From Temnopleurus reevesii (lineage: Eukaryota; Echinodermata; Echinoidea; Temnopleuroida; Temnopleuridae): a DNA stretch of 64,000 nucleotides. Below, piece by piece: positions 30,445 through 41,319 of this stretch (position 1 is the first letter of the stretch; each line of letters starts with the position of its first letter). Position numbers and translations under genes: made by a program. The DNA lies in NCBI GenBank assembly GCA_036244855.1, contig BQKZ01001324.1, forward strand, positions 7,887-71,886, given 5' to 3'. A model generated the notes under the pieces. That model was not told where the DNA came from, searched no databases, and saw only the letters and a list, made by a program, of their open reading frames with translations.

Positions 30445-30615
30445 GGGAGTGTTGCTAGAAAGTTTTGATCAATTGAAAATCAACTGCAAACCAGTTGCAC
30501 ACTTACTTTTGCATGTAGTCTCTGCTTATAACAAGACAAGCTTGAAACACAAAAATAATGGCTCATGCTGATCAACGGCAACATGCTATTTATTGTAATT
30601 TTATGGCAACACCCC
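30445..30615. mobile_element. Palindromic MITE (GGGTGTTG family), copy 3
   Basis: It begins GGGAGTGTTGCTAGAAAGTTT and ends TTTTATGGCAACACCCC, with internal ATCAACTGCAAACCAGTTGC and ACAAGACAAGCTTGAAAC blocks shared with the other copies. More diverged than copies 2 and 4. Within the TBC1D32 3' UTR/downstream region. Confidence 0.78.
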
Positions 30616-31633
30616 ATGAATTAAATTTTTCTACATGTACTTAAGCTAAGAAGTGTCTTTATCCTATGTCTTTCACTGTTTCTGAGCCAACTTTCATGAA
30701 AATTAGTCTCAATAATGATTTTCGAGTCATATTACTACATGTATGTGGGCAGTGTTGTTGATTAGTGGTTGAGGAATTACTGAAATATGCAAGTGTAAGA
30801 GGCTTTTTATCTACAAGAAAAGTGTCATAATTGCTTTCATTTGTTTTTTTTTTCAATGCTTTTTTAAAAAGTAAATTAGAGGGGAAAAAAATAAAGTTAA
30901 AAGCGATAATTATTTTGCAAATTGAAGGATGTTTGTGATGCTGTTTTTAATCAAAGTGTAGACCGAAAATGATGTAAAAGCTGAAATTTTTGCTGGGGTT
31001 TATTTCTATGAAATTCGCAAGTACACTTTGCTAATGTGTGAAAACATATGAAATTTATGTATGCTAAAAATTGGCATTTAAAGTAGATGTTCAAAATAAA
31101 AAGTGTTGCATATCAGTATTTCCAGTTAATATTATTTGTATGCCATAGGGAGAATTAGATGTTTGATTTACACTAAAAGCAGATTAATGTTCCTAGCCTA
31201 CATGTAATACAAAATACAATAAAGCATTTGCCTCTATTGAAATAAAATAAATTGATTTTAGTAGCTTTTAAGCACTTTATCACCTTGAACTTACCAGTAT
31301 GAAGCCATTAAACATGGACAGAGCATTTGACAATCATTCATGCTTAATGTGATTTTTACAAGAAATATTGTATTCATTTGTATGTAGATGTACTGTATAT
31401 TATGTTCGTTAATGATTGTGTAAATCGTCAAGTGTAAAATATTCAGCTATTTATTATTGATAGGAAGGACTATCATGTGATATGTATTGTAGATATGTAG
31501 ATGATCTGTCAGTATCTATTTTTATGCTGTAAAATCATAGAAAGGTAATAAAGATTTGTTGATGTTTCAATCTTAAAGTAGTTTTAGGATTTCTTTCTTC
31601 TCATGTTGTCTAAAAGTTGCTGCTGTGGACAGA

Positions 31634-32195
31634 TGATGTTGATGATGATGATGAAGTGGTGATGATGGTCACGGTGGTGGTGGGAATGGTGGTGGTGGTG
31701 GTGGTGATGATGTTGATGGTGGTGGTGGTAATGATAGTGTTGGTGATGTTGGTGATGATGGTGGTGGTGATGGTGGTGGTGGTGGTGATGGTGGTGGTGG
31801 TGGTGATGGTGGTGGTGGTGGTGGTGGTGGTGGGGATGATAGTGAGGTTGGTGGTGGTGATGGTGGTGGTGGTGGTAGTATGGTGGTGATGGTGGTGGTA
31901 GTGAGGATCGATGGTGGTGGTGGTGGGGATGGGGATGATGGTGGTGGTAATGATGGTGGTTGGTGGTGATGGTGTTGGTGATAGTGATGGTGGTGGTAGT
32001 GAGGATCGATGGTGGTGGTAATGATGGTGGTTGGTGGTGATGGTGTTGGTGATGGTGGTGGTAGTGGTAGTGGGGATGGTGGTAATGAGGATGATGGTGG
32101 TGGTGGTGGTGGTGGTGGTGGTGGTGTTAGTGGTTGGGGTACGTGGGGATGATGGTGGTGGTGGTGGTGATAATGATGATGTTGATAAATGATAA
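31634..32195. repeat. 560-bp (GGT)n/(GAT)n microsatellite
   Basis: Imperfect GGT/GAT triplets carry an internal longer-period repeat (GGTAGTGAGGATCGATGG... about 31,900 and 32,000). Thr- and Pro-rich minus-strand frames of ~180-200 codons are by-products of triplet repeats. Confidence 0.93.
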
Positions 32196-32199
32196 CCAC

Positions 32200-32700
32200 G
32201 AAGGTGATATATTATATTCATGACGATGCTGTTTTTGTTAATGAGGGTGATGGTGACAATGATAATGAAGATGATGATTGTGATTATGATGATCTGATAT
32301 GGGATAAGATGATGAAATTGATGATGATCATGGTGGGATGATGAAGATTACGATGAAAAATTTTCACAGGGGAGCTAGGGAGGAGAGAAAAAGGCAGAAA
32401 GATTATCATGATTTCCTGAACAGGGGGTGTTTGTACTGATGGAGAGGGAAAGGGTGAATTTATAAGAGAGAATATATAAGAGAGAATATAATGATGAGAA
32501 AAAATGCCAAACTAATCAGTAAAATCAAAAGTTAAAGAATAAATCTTGTTTTATAAAAATGATTTCATGGATATCTTTGTAGAATTCATCAGATATATGT
32601 CTCGTAAACAGACCACTAGAGCTGTAAAACTCATTCATTGATTTTCCTTACTATTTCTCTTTTCAACATGCCTCATAAATATCCCAGAAATTCCAATGCA
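32200..32700. other. Intergenic, no feature recognised
   Basis: AT-rich sequence with scattered GAT triplets and a short AATATATAAGAGAG duplication near 32,461-32,490. No gene or conserved element seen. Confidence 0.6.
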
Positions 32701-32719
32701 ATACTGCCACCATTTTTCA

Positions 32720-33047
32720 AGCGGTTCTCTTATCGTGCGAGCGTGCGAATCTTGCCCTCGCAAGTTGTTTACATTCGCGCGATCAGCTGCCAAGCCCATT
32801 TGGCGAATCTGGTAGAAAATTATTCGCCGCAGTGTTTGGTTTAGCGGGCTTTGAGCTGTATTGCGCCCCGGATCTCTGCGGTTAATTTGAGCTTCATTGC
32901 TACGGATAATCCAGCAGCCGCAGTTTCACCGCTGTTTTTCATTTTGAAACTATTGTTTGAAATCATCCTTTTCGAGGCTTTTTTGTGTTTTGCTGCTTGA
33001 CAGTCGCTCCGGCCGTATCCAGACGATTTAGTGATTGCGCAGGATAG
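32720..33047 (+). promoter_or_regulatory. Candidate promoter/non-coding first exon of an unidentified + strand gene
   Basis: This block is noticeably richer in GC and CpG than its surroundings (GCGAGCGTGCG, CATTCGCGCGATC, GCGCCCCGGATC, CGCTCCGGCCG) and ends at a near-perfect splice donor, GATAG|GTGAGTG at 33,047/33,048. No ORF of note lies before the donor, so it would be a 5' UTR exon. The next exon was not found; it may lie beyond long introns or outside the window. Confidence 0.4.
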
Positions 33048-33884
33048 GTGAGTGCTTGAAATATATTTTGTAATAAATACCCTACATGGATTGGTGATGG
33101 TTGTGGAAATGAGGTGGTAGCGATTGCATAGCCTTATTACTGGCAGCCCATTTGCATTGCAGCAGGCGATATATGGTTGTAAGTGGATCTCGCATCGAGG
33201 CACCCTAAACATGAATATGAGCCTGGTGTGGATGTATATTTTTTCATTGAGGTATTGTCCGGGTTTTTAGGTTGAGTGAAAACTCAGTACTCAGCATATA
33301 TGGCTAATAAGTGAATGTGACAATGTTTTGTGTGTGAGAAAATTACAATAACTTTGACGTTTAATATTTTGTTAGAGTCAGGAAAATATTTTGTAATAGA
33401 ACAAAATTGAATATGAAATATTTCTTCAATAATATTCTAATGCTGCATTATCTTCTTAAATCACATAATATACGATCACAGCATTTGTTGATGCTTGGAC
33501 AATGTGTGTAAATTTAAGACTTTTCAGTATAAAAGCTCTTTAATTAATTTAGCCCAATCATATACTTGGTGAAAGATAAAAATCACTCTGAGACTCTCCT
33601 TTAAAAGTCCAGACTGAAACCTTCTGTTAAACTGTGTGTTTTTTTTGCTTTTATTGGGCACAGGCGAGGGGTAGGGAGCTGAATTTCAATGGTATTTCTC
33701 CCCCATCTAAAGCTGTATGCCTAAGTGTAAAAGCAATTTGAAAAGAACAATTGAATATGTGATAATGATTGAAAGATATGAACATTTAATGGAAAAATAC
33801 AGGGTAAAAGAAATAGGAAATAAGTGTTTAATCTTGGGTTCTTTAAATGTTGGCCTATGTATAACCAGAGCCTACCCCACTTCA

Positions 33885-34340
33885 AATTTCTCCCCCCCCC
33901 CTCCCTCACCGCCCTTTGTCGAGGACATAGCAAAAAAAAGTCCTCAGACAAATTTTTGGCCCATGAAGAGCTGACAAGCAAAAAGAAATAGAAAAAAAAT
34001 ATGGTCCTCGGCTCAAATTCTGTACCCCTTTACCTCTCCCTGAAAACCAAAAATAGGAGGTACTCTTCATAATTTGGTACTCCTAGTTAATCTATTTCGT
34101 GTCTCTTTGGACCCCCCCCCCCTCCCCCGTTATTCAGAAATTTGTGCAGGAATTTTTACAAGTAAAATAAAAGAAGTATGAAGCCCCTAATTGACTTTTT
34201 TAACCCATTAGCAATTTTGTCCCCCCCCCCCCTGAGAATCTGGCAATCCATAAAAAAAAAAGGACCCCAAGCTCAAATTTCTTTGCCCCCTAATCAATTT
34301 CCTGATCCTTTGGACTTACAATTCTTAACCCTTTACCCCG
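33885..34340. repeat. Region of repeated poly-C tracts
   Basis: Runs of 10-13 C near 33,890, 34,112 and 34,222, separated by T/A-rich stretches with recurring CTCAAATT and AATTTTTG motifs, suggest a decayed tandem repeat. No coding content. Confidence 0.7.
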
Positions 34341-34478
34341 GGCAATAAATTTTGACAAGCTAAGAAAAATGAGTTGTACAATTCTTTAAAGAAAATTGAA
34401 GGAGGCCTTGTTCCAATGGAATATCGATAGGGAAATAGATGAACAGTTCCATTAAATTTATCCCATTGTATTTTATGT

Positions 34479-35480
34479 TAACATCTTTGTGCACCTGTAA
34501 GATTTTCTTCCGATTTATGACTATGCAAGTTACTCATGCATGAATAGAGAATTATAGGAACTGTCTGTAACTGTTATTTGGAATCATGCAGGCAAGTTGT
34601 GTGCTTGTAGTTCCTCTTTGCAGAACTAATGTACTGTCATACATCAGACTATCATAAAACTACATTTTATTCTTTTGTAAATTCACATCTTTGTGCACCC
34701 ATAAGATGTTCTATGTAACAATTACCAGATTCATGACTATGGGAGTTTGCTCATTCATGAATAGGGTAGTATAGCAAATGTGTGTACCTTATTTCGAATC
34801 AAGGAGGCAAGTTCTGTGCTTGTAGTTCCTCTTTGCAAAATTACTGTCATGCATGAGACTGTCATAAAACTACATTTTATTATTTTGTAAATTCACATCT
34901 TTGTGCACCCATAAGATTTTCTATGTAACATTTACCAGATTTATGATTGTGTGAGTTGCTCATGTGTGAAGAGGGAAGAATATAGGAAATGTGTGTACCT
35001 GTTATTTGGAATCAAACAGGATCGATGTAAATTGTATGCTTATAGTTCCTCTTTGCAGAAGAAATGCCAAACATCAAACTGTCATAAAACTACATTTTAT
35101 TATTTTGTAAATTCACATCTTTGTGCACCTACATGTATAATAGGGTAGTTTAGGAAATGTGTGTACCTGTTATTTGGAATCAAACCGGATTGAAGTACAT
35201 TGTATGCTTGTAGTTACTCTTTGCAGAAGAAATGCCAGACATCAAACTGTCATAAAACTACATTTTATTTTATTTGTAAATCATGTGGGTGCATGTTTCA
35301 TTGCGGATTTCCTGATCATAAAGATCGATTTAGAATTAAAAATTGTAAAATCATAACTTCCCGTTATGCCACCCCTCTCCCCTAGGAGGTACAGGTGAAT
35401 TCCAGGGGGAAGGGGTAGAAAGTAAATTTTATGTACTGTCATACATCAGAATGTCATAAAACTACATTTTATTCTATTGT
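34479..35480. repeat. Tandem satellite, ~170-225-bp units, about five copies
   Basis: The blocks CATCTTTGTGCACC (34,484; 34,688; 34,895; 35,119), TAGTTCCTCTTTGCAG (34,609; 34,822; 35,043; 35,210) and TCATAAAACTACATTTTATT (34,650; 34,862; 35,080; 35,249; 35,454) recur in the same order with indels. Confidence 0.88.
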
Positions 35481-35607
35481 AAACTATGTGGTTGCATGTT
35501 TCATTGCGGATGTAGAATTTAGAATTAAGAATTTTAAAATCAAAACTTCCCCATTATACCACCCCTCTTCCTGAGGACGGACAGGGCCTGCAGATGTATT
35601 CCATTTT

Positions 35608-36490
35608 TTTGGGGGGGGGGGGGGGAAAGAAAGTTGATTTAAATAAATTCAAGAAAATCAATGGACCGGCTAATTTACTGCCATTTCTTTGCAAATAGTC
35701 AGAATAGGGGTGCATATATTCTCAAGNNNNNNNNNNNNNNNNNNNNNNNNNNNNNNNNNNNNNNNNNNNNNNNNNNNNNNNNNNNNNNNNNNNNNNNTTT
35801 TTTTGGGGGGGGGGGGGAGAAAGAAAGTTGATTTAAATAAATTCAAGAAAATCAATGGACCGGCTAATTTACTGCCATTTCTTTGCAAATAGTCAGAATA
35901 GGGGTGCATATATTCTCAAGTTAAAGCGGGCATGTGATACAATCTTCCCCTGAAATTGAAGGTCAATGTTATTCCCCTTAAAAATAAAAAAGAATCTGCA
36001 AATATGGGACACTAAAAAGTAGCATCCTTCCAGACTATTAGGCAAAACAAATTTATTACCAGCAAGATTTTCTAACCATCCAATGCCATTTTGCAAATGT
36101 CTTATTTTTTATTTTTATTTTTTGTCTTTTAGGAGTAATTTCACAGTTGAATGGGGGAGGGGGAATAAAAATATTCATGGTCTACTGTCATTTCTTTGCA
36201 ATTAGTCAAAATAGGGGTGCATATATTCTCAAGTTATAGCGGGCATGTGATACAATCTTCCCGTGAAGTTGAAGATCAATGTCAATCCCCTTATAAATAG
36301 GAGAAAAAAAACTTGCAAATATGGGACTTCAGAAAGTAGAATCCTTCAACAACAAAAAATCTATTACCAACAAAATTTTCCAACCATGCAATGCGATTTT
36401 GCAAAAGTGACATTGTCTCATTTTTATTTTTTTTTTGTCTTAAGGAGTTATTTCACAGTTGAATGGGGGAGGGGGAATAAAAATATTGCT
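35608..36490. repeat. ~300-bp tandem duplication interrupted by an assembly gap
   Basis: Bases 35,727-35,797 are Ns. The ~115 bases on either side (poly-G, then AAAGTTGATTTAAATAAATT through GCATATATTCTCAAG) are identical, which suggests an overlap that was not merged. Separately, 35,867-36,180 and 36,180-36,490 are diverged tandem copies sharing TAGCGGGCATGTGATACAAT and GTTGAATGGGGGAGGGGGAA. Confidence 0.9.
35727..35797. other. Assembly gap, 71 Ns
   Basis: Run of N flanked by the same ~115-bp sequence on both sides. Other single Ns lie at 12,165 (also flanked by repeated sequence) and 25,778 (end of a GAT repeat). Confidence 0.98.
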
Positions 36491-36641
36491 GGTCTAAAGT
36501 ATCCCTCAAGGAAGATCTCTATCTTCTCTGATCCCCCCCCCCCCCCTCACTCTCTTTCCATCTCCCCGTATTAATGGATAATTATTTGACCACTAATTAT
36601 AGTGTAGTGGTGCAGGTGGTATGATGTGGGTGTGAAGATAT

Positions 36642-37501
36642 GAAATGCACCATGAGCTAATTAGCTGCTCATGATGTGTGGGAGAGAGATGAGCGGGTTA
36701 ATAATAGTTCAATATTATGTGCATTGATGCTAGTCTTAGGCCATATTATCAACTCCTTAGGCCATATTATCAACTCCTTAGGCCATATTATCAACTCCTT
36801 AGGCCATATTATCAACTCCTTAGGCCATATTATCAACTCTTAGGCCATATTATCAACTCCTTAGGCCATATTATCAACTCCTTAGGCCATATTATCAACT
36901 CTTAGGCCATATTATCAACTCCTTAGGCCATATTATCAACTCCTTAGGCCATATTATCAACTCTTTAGGCCATATTATCAACTCCTTAGGCCATATTATC
37001 AACTCCTTAGGCCATATTATCAACTCTTTAGGCCATATTATCAACTCCTTAGGCCATATTATCAACTCCTTAGGCCATATTATCAACTCTTTAGGCCATA
37101 TTATCAACTCCTTAGGCCATATTATCAACTCCTTAGGCCATATTATCAACTCTTTAGGCCATATTATCAACTCCTTAGGCCATATTATCAACTCCTTAGG
37201 CCATATTATCAACTCTTAGGCCATATTATCAACTCCTTAGGCCATATCATCAACTCCTTAGACCATATTATCAACTCCTTAGACCATATTATCAACTCTT
37301 AGGCCATATTATCAACTCCTTAGGCCATATTTTCAACTCTTAGGCCATATTATCAACTCCTAATATTAGAAATGATGAGAAATAATATTAGAAATAATGA
37401 AATACAACATGAGCTAATTAGCTGCTCATGATGTGTGTGAGAGAGAGAGATGAGAGGGTTAATAATAGTTCAATATTATGTGCATTGATGCTAGTCTTAG
37501 G
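36642..37501. repeat. 21-bp minisatellite with 62/63-bp higher-order period, flanked by ~100-bp direct repeats
   Basis: From 36,736 to 37,370 the unit TTAGGCCATATTATCAACTC(C) repeats ~30 times. Variant units (20-bp CTCTTAGG or 21-bp CTCTTTAGG) recur every third unit, e.g. at 36,961, 37,024, 37,087 and 37,150, giving a 63-bp higher-order repeat. The array is bracketed by direct repeats at 36,642-36,740 and 37,399-37,501 (CATGAGCTAATTAGCTGCTC...). The unit is a multiple of three, so an open frame of a repeated heptapeptide appears by chance. Confidence 0.95.
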
Positions 37502-38260
37502 CTGGGTTTATCATCTCATACTATGTAATTTCAGCAGAAAAGCTTTTCCAATGTCTTTTAGCAGTATGTGAGCAGCTTTCAATGATTTTGTTTAGATACC
37601 CGGGTGTTATAATCATGAGGTTTTTAAAGGCTTTTGGAAATTTGTGTTTTCAGAAATGGGTAAAAGTTTGAGATGTTGTTTGACACGAAGCTCTAAGCGT
37701 TGGCGTTTCTGAAAAGCTGTGCACCAGGCAAGTACAAACATACACAGTGCACTTGATTATGACCCTTAAATTTAGTTTTAGGGTCAAATTGTGGAGTGCT
37801 TTTCGTACAGAGCCAAAATGGTCTGATAAGTTGATAAATTCGACATATTTTGAAAACCCTTTGTAAAGGGCTATAGAAATTAGGTATTTGTGGGTTTTGA
37901 AAAGCCTTCCAAATTTTCATTTCTATTAACCCTTATCAATCAAAAAATGGCTGAAAAATCAATTAATCAATTCAAATTTTCATTTTGGTATCCTCTCATC
38001 AATTAAAAGATGGGTGAAAATGCAAGGAATCAATTAATATGGACATATGTTGGTAAGTACTAAATAGTCAGTTACCCTAAATGATGTATTAGGTCTTTGC
38101 TTGCAAGACTAGAACAGCATTTTCAAGTTGGTGAAGGCCGGTGCTGATTTGGACGTGTACTCAGCTTGAAGGTTTGTGTGTAATTGAGGATTTTATGAAA
38201 TAAGTGCATTCATGATGGTATAGGAAGTGCATTGTAGAGATCATAAATGACTCGTTTCAT
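37502..38260. other. Intergenic, no feature recognised
   Basis: AT-rich single-copy-looking sequence. Small repeats only (AATCAATTAA and GGCTGAAAA motifs near 37,950-38,030). No coding region or element identified. Confidence 0.55.
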
Positions 38261-38275
38261 CGCAAAGCCAGGCAA

Positions 38276-38408
38276 GGAGGGAGGGGGGGGGGGGGTTAAA
38301 TGCCCATGAAGTCTGTGGCACATCACTCCAAAAAATAGCGCACAAGGGGGTGTTTTTTGTGTTGTGCCAGTGGGCACTGTGTGGGGCCAACCCCCCCCCC
38401 CCCCCCCC
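38276..38408. repeat. Facing poly-G (14) and poly-C (18) tracts
   Basis: A G-run at about 38,281-38,295 and an uninterrupted 18-C run at 38,391-38,408 lie ~95 bp apart as inverted complements. GGTTAAATGCCCAT next to the first and GTAAATGCCCAAC beyond the second hint at duplicated flanks. Confidence 0.7.
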
Positions 38409-38883
38409 ACCCCTCTGTTCGCCTACATGTAAATGCCCAACAATGACAAGCAAGAAATTTTGTTACAACATAGTCTTCCGTTTTAAGCCTTTCTTTACTG
38501 GTTCTTTACTTGTTCAAATATCCAGCAAAAAGTCCCCTGTAATGCCATCCCCGGCCCTGGTCTCAAGAATTTCCTATTCCATCCATTTCTTTCTAACCAT
38601 TTCCTCATTGCAAGTGCTCAGAGATTTTGAAGTAATATTTTGAAGTTCCGCTCCAGAAGGGATGGGGACAATCTTGTTACTTTGTTTACAAAAAGTACAA
38701 ATATATCTCATCATTTTCCATAGGGGTTGGCAATCCTTGTCTTGGGAGTGTCGACTTGACAGTGCTTTGGAACCTTACTTTAATTGCTTATTTTTTCTAA
38801 TAATGAGATGTTCTTTTTTTCAATGTGATGATTATAAGAAAAATATCTTATTATTTATTTTGGTGTTTTTTTTTTTAATTGGC

Positions 38884-39062
38884 AGGGTGCAACAAGAATT
38901 TTTAGCATCACTTGCCCGACAGCACAAGTTTCTTCTCAAATTAATGGCCTAAACACAATTTCTATGCCCTTTTGGGCAAGTGAAAATCTAATTTACTTGC
39001 CCAGTGGCTCAATATTGTTGCCCCGGGCATTCGGGCAAGTGGGTGTGTAGCGCCCTGATTGG
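38884..39062 (-). mobile_element. Dispersed repeat with GGGCAAGT motifs (second copy of 2,470-2,620)
   Basis: The end AATCAGGGCGCTACA..CCCACTTGCCCG (minus strand) matches ATCAGGGCGCTACAAACCCT at 2,471, and both copies contain several GGGCAAGT/ACTTGCCC motifs. Family unknown. The two copies are in opposite orientation. Confidence 0.65.
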
Positions 39063-40480
39063 TTGTGGTTTTTTTTTTGCTTGTTTTTATGCCTCTGCCA
39101 ATTAAGGTGGTCCTGGAAGCATTATCTTGCTTGCAGTTTATCTGATCTTGCTGGACATTACTTCTAGATTGATTGAATGATGTTTTAATTATATGTTTGC
39201 TTCAATAGAATTAAAATTCATCAAACATTGGCTTTTTTAAAGAATTTTCATTCTTAAGTCAGAGCAAATAAGCGTTTTTGATCTAATATATCTAACCCTT
39301 TCAAATATGGCAGACTACATTTGACAAAATTCTTGGTAGTTGATATAGTATAAATTCATCTCATTGTTAGAACAAAAGGATACTTTTTATATCTTCTGAA
39401 TAAAAATGAAAAGCGAAGTATGAATTGGAAAGGAAAAATTATATTAATTTGAATTATATCCTGGCATTAATAAACTTTTGATTAAGGAAAATTTCTTTAA
39501 CAACAATATGCGATCGTATATTTTAATGATATCCTTTCTTTACATACGAGGAGTTTAAATCAATAAAGACCAACATCAAATTAATTACAGTAATTGTCAT
39601 GAAAGCTGAAACTCCAGCTATGTAAACATTGAGTGTCGTGCAGGGTTTTAATCAGATTATCCCCTGGTGTTAATTTGACATTTGAGCCAACACAATTAAG
39701 CAGAGTCGAAAAGTCTTATAATTATTGGCAAATTGGCAACACTTAAGACATAGAAATGGCGGGAGGATATTGACACGTCTCCGCTGTGAACAGTGACGTT
39801 GTTCTTAATCCAATATCTTTGACTGAAAATCCAATTGCTTTACTTGTTCCCTCAGCCACCCCTTCATTTACTAGACTCCGGGCTATTTATATCACTTACA
39901 TGTGCGTCAATCGACTGCTCGCACAATCAGTTATGTCTTCCATTTGTTTATAGGTATGGAGGCGGTGCCATTTAAGTCATCTTGTACTCCATCATGGAAG
40001 ACGACTGGAGCTATTTCATTGTGGCTTTTGATGGGCTCGATTAGAATTCTTGGAATCTTTACTTCCAGATTTTTATTTTTGATATTGATGAAGATTGTAC
40101 TGATGGATACATGAATATGATAAATTTACTCCAAATTGTAATTTGAAACTATACTGCTTGGATGGAAAGGGAAAGTTTTTAATTTTTATGAGCCGTTTTA
40201 GAAAACAAAGTTGATTTGCAATTAGATATTTTCCTATCAACCCTGTTTAGAAAAAATTACTATTTTTGCTCTCCTGCTGACAAGTGTAAAAATGTATGTG
40301 TTGCTACATTATCAGCAGCTTTGTTTAAAAATTTCATTCCGAGAGCTAGTGTATGATACCAAATCTCACATAAGCTTCTTTTTGGTGTGTCTGTGAAATG
40401 CGTGTGTGCTGTTTTTGCTTAACACATTGAGTGATATAACGAGACACAAAGTTCAGTTTAATTTATCTCATATTCATATT
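39062..40480. other. Intergenic, single-copy-looking, no gene recognised
   Basis: No repeat or coding region identified. 39,590-39,960 is less AT-rich than its surroundings, with GGCGGGA, GTGACG and GGCTATTTATA words that could belong to a regulatory element, but nothing in the sequence proves this. Confidence 0.4.
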
Positions 40481-40489
40481 TGTTTATAC

Positions 40490-40806
40490 AGTATGTCCAC
40501 AAGAAACTCTACGGTCCCAAATTCCTATACTTTTATCTGCGACTCCTCGTCATACGAATATTGGCACAAAATTTATGTTCGAGCGAGGGTCCACAGACTT
40601 ACATTGAAGGGTTCACTTTGCAGCCTACAACCTCTCACATTCAATACTCATCAACTCTCGTCCGTGCCTCACCCGGGCAACGTTTGTCACCCGTGCAAAC
40701 AGTGTTTTGCGTCTGTTTGGACTCGAAGCGACCCGCGTCTGGCTGATTCGCTCATCTGGCGAGAGCCCCGGGAGCTTGGGGACCTGTCCTACGAGCCAGC
40801 GGGGAA
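40490..40806 (+). other. GC-rich block, possible exon or CpG-rich 5' region of an unidentified gene
   Basis: A TTGTTTATACAG acceptor-like site precedes ~315 bp of CpG-rich sequence (CACCCGGGCAACG, GACTCGAAGCGACCCGCG, GGCGAGAGCCCCGGG). Two overlapping + frames are open (up to 135 and 88 codons) and a third for ~38, which argues against strong coding constraint. I recognise no domain. It could be a 5' UTR exon, for example of a gene starting at 32.7 kb. Confidence 0.3.
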
Positions 40807-41319
40807 AGGTTGATGTGTTTGCCTAAGAAATATAAATTGGGACATAGGCAGTCTCTCCTACCTATGTAACGGGTCTGGCAGTGTCTAAAAATAGGGACTG
40901 TATGTTGGAATGTCTGTTTTAATTATTCGTGGGATATAGATGATCACTTGAATTTGAAATGATGCTTATAAGATGAAATTTTCCTGGTGGTCTTATTTTT
41001 GTAGTAGTTTCATTTTCATGAATTCCGCGGTCTTGACCACGCGAAAATTTCCACTGTGTATGATGTACATACACACGTCCACAGATACTGTAAAAAACAT
41101 GAAAATTATAACACACCAATGTGTTGAACGGGTTTAAATCGTGAAAATATCTGTATATATAGAAGATATTAGCTAATACAGTAATCAATTAATGTTTAGT
41201 TACATCATTTTGGTGCCATTCATGACGTCTCTATATAGTTCCTGAAGTATCAATTTGAAAAAAAAAAGGTTGGCAGAAGTTAGAACGTGATGCATTCATT
41301 TTCTTTGGATGATTCCAGG

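Larger units (their letters stand above)
28662..31570 (+). terminator. TBC1D32 3' UTR and candidate poly(A) signals
   Basis: After the stop codon come decayed exon-29 copies (to 29,372), a MITE at 30.4 kb and AT-rich sequence with no frame of note. Canonical AATAAA hexamers occur at 29789-29794, 31218-31223 and 31547-31552. The last is followed by GT-rich sequence (TTTGTTGATGTTTC), a typical downstream element. Which signal is used cannot be told from the sequence. Confidence 0.5.

Noticed and set aside
31610..32221. Thr- and Pro-rich minus-strand frames of 176 and 203 codons
   Set aside because: Products of the GGT/GAT microsatellite; two overlapping frames are equally open.
32841..33212. 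Minus-strand 123-codon frame over the CpG-rich block
   Set aside because: No recognisable protein; a + strand splice donor inside it is a better explanation of the composition.
36895..37212. 105-codon frame made of a repeated heptapeptide
   Set aside because: The 21-bp unit is a multiple of three, so stop-free frames persist by chance; there is no start context and no non-repeat portion.
36736..37370. Regular 21-bp repeats that could suggest a CRISPR array
   Set aside because: Eukaryotic context, units are contiguous with no unique spacers, and no cas genes.
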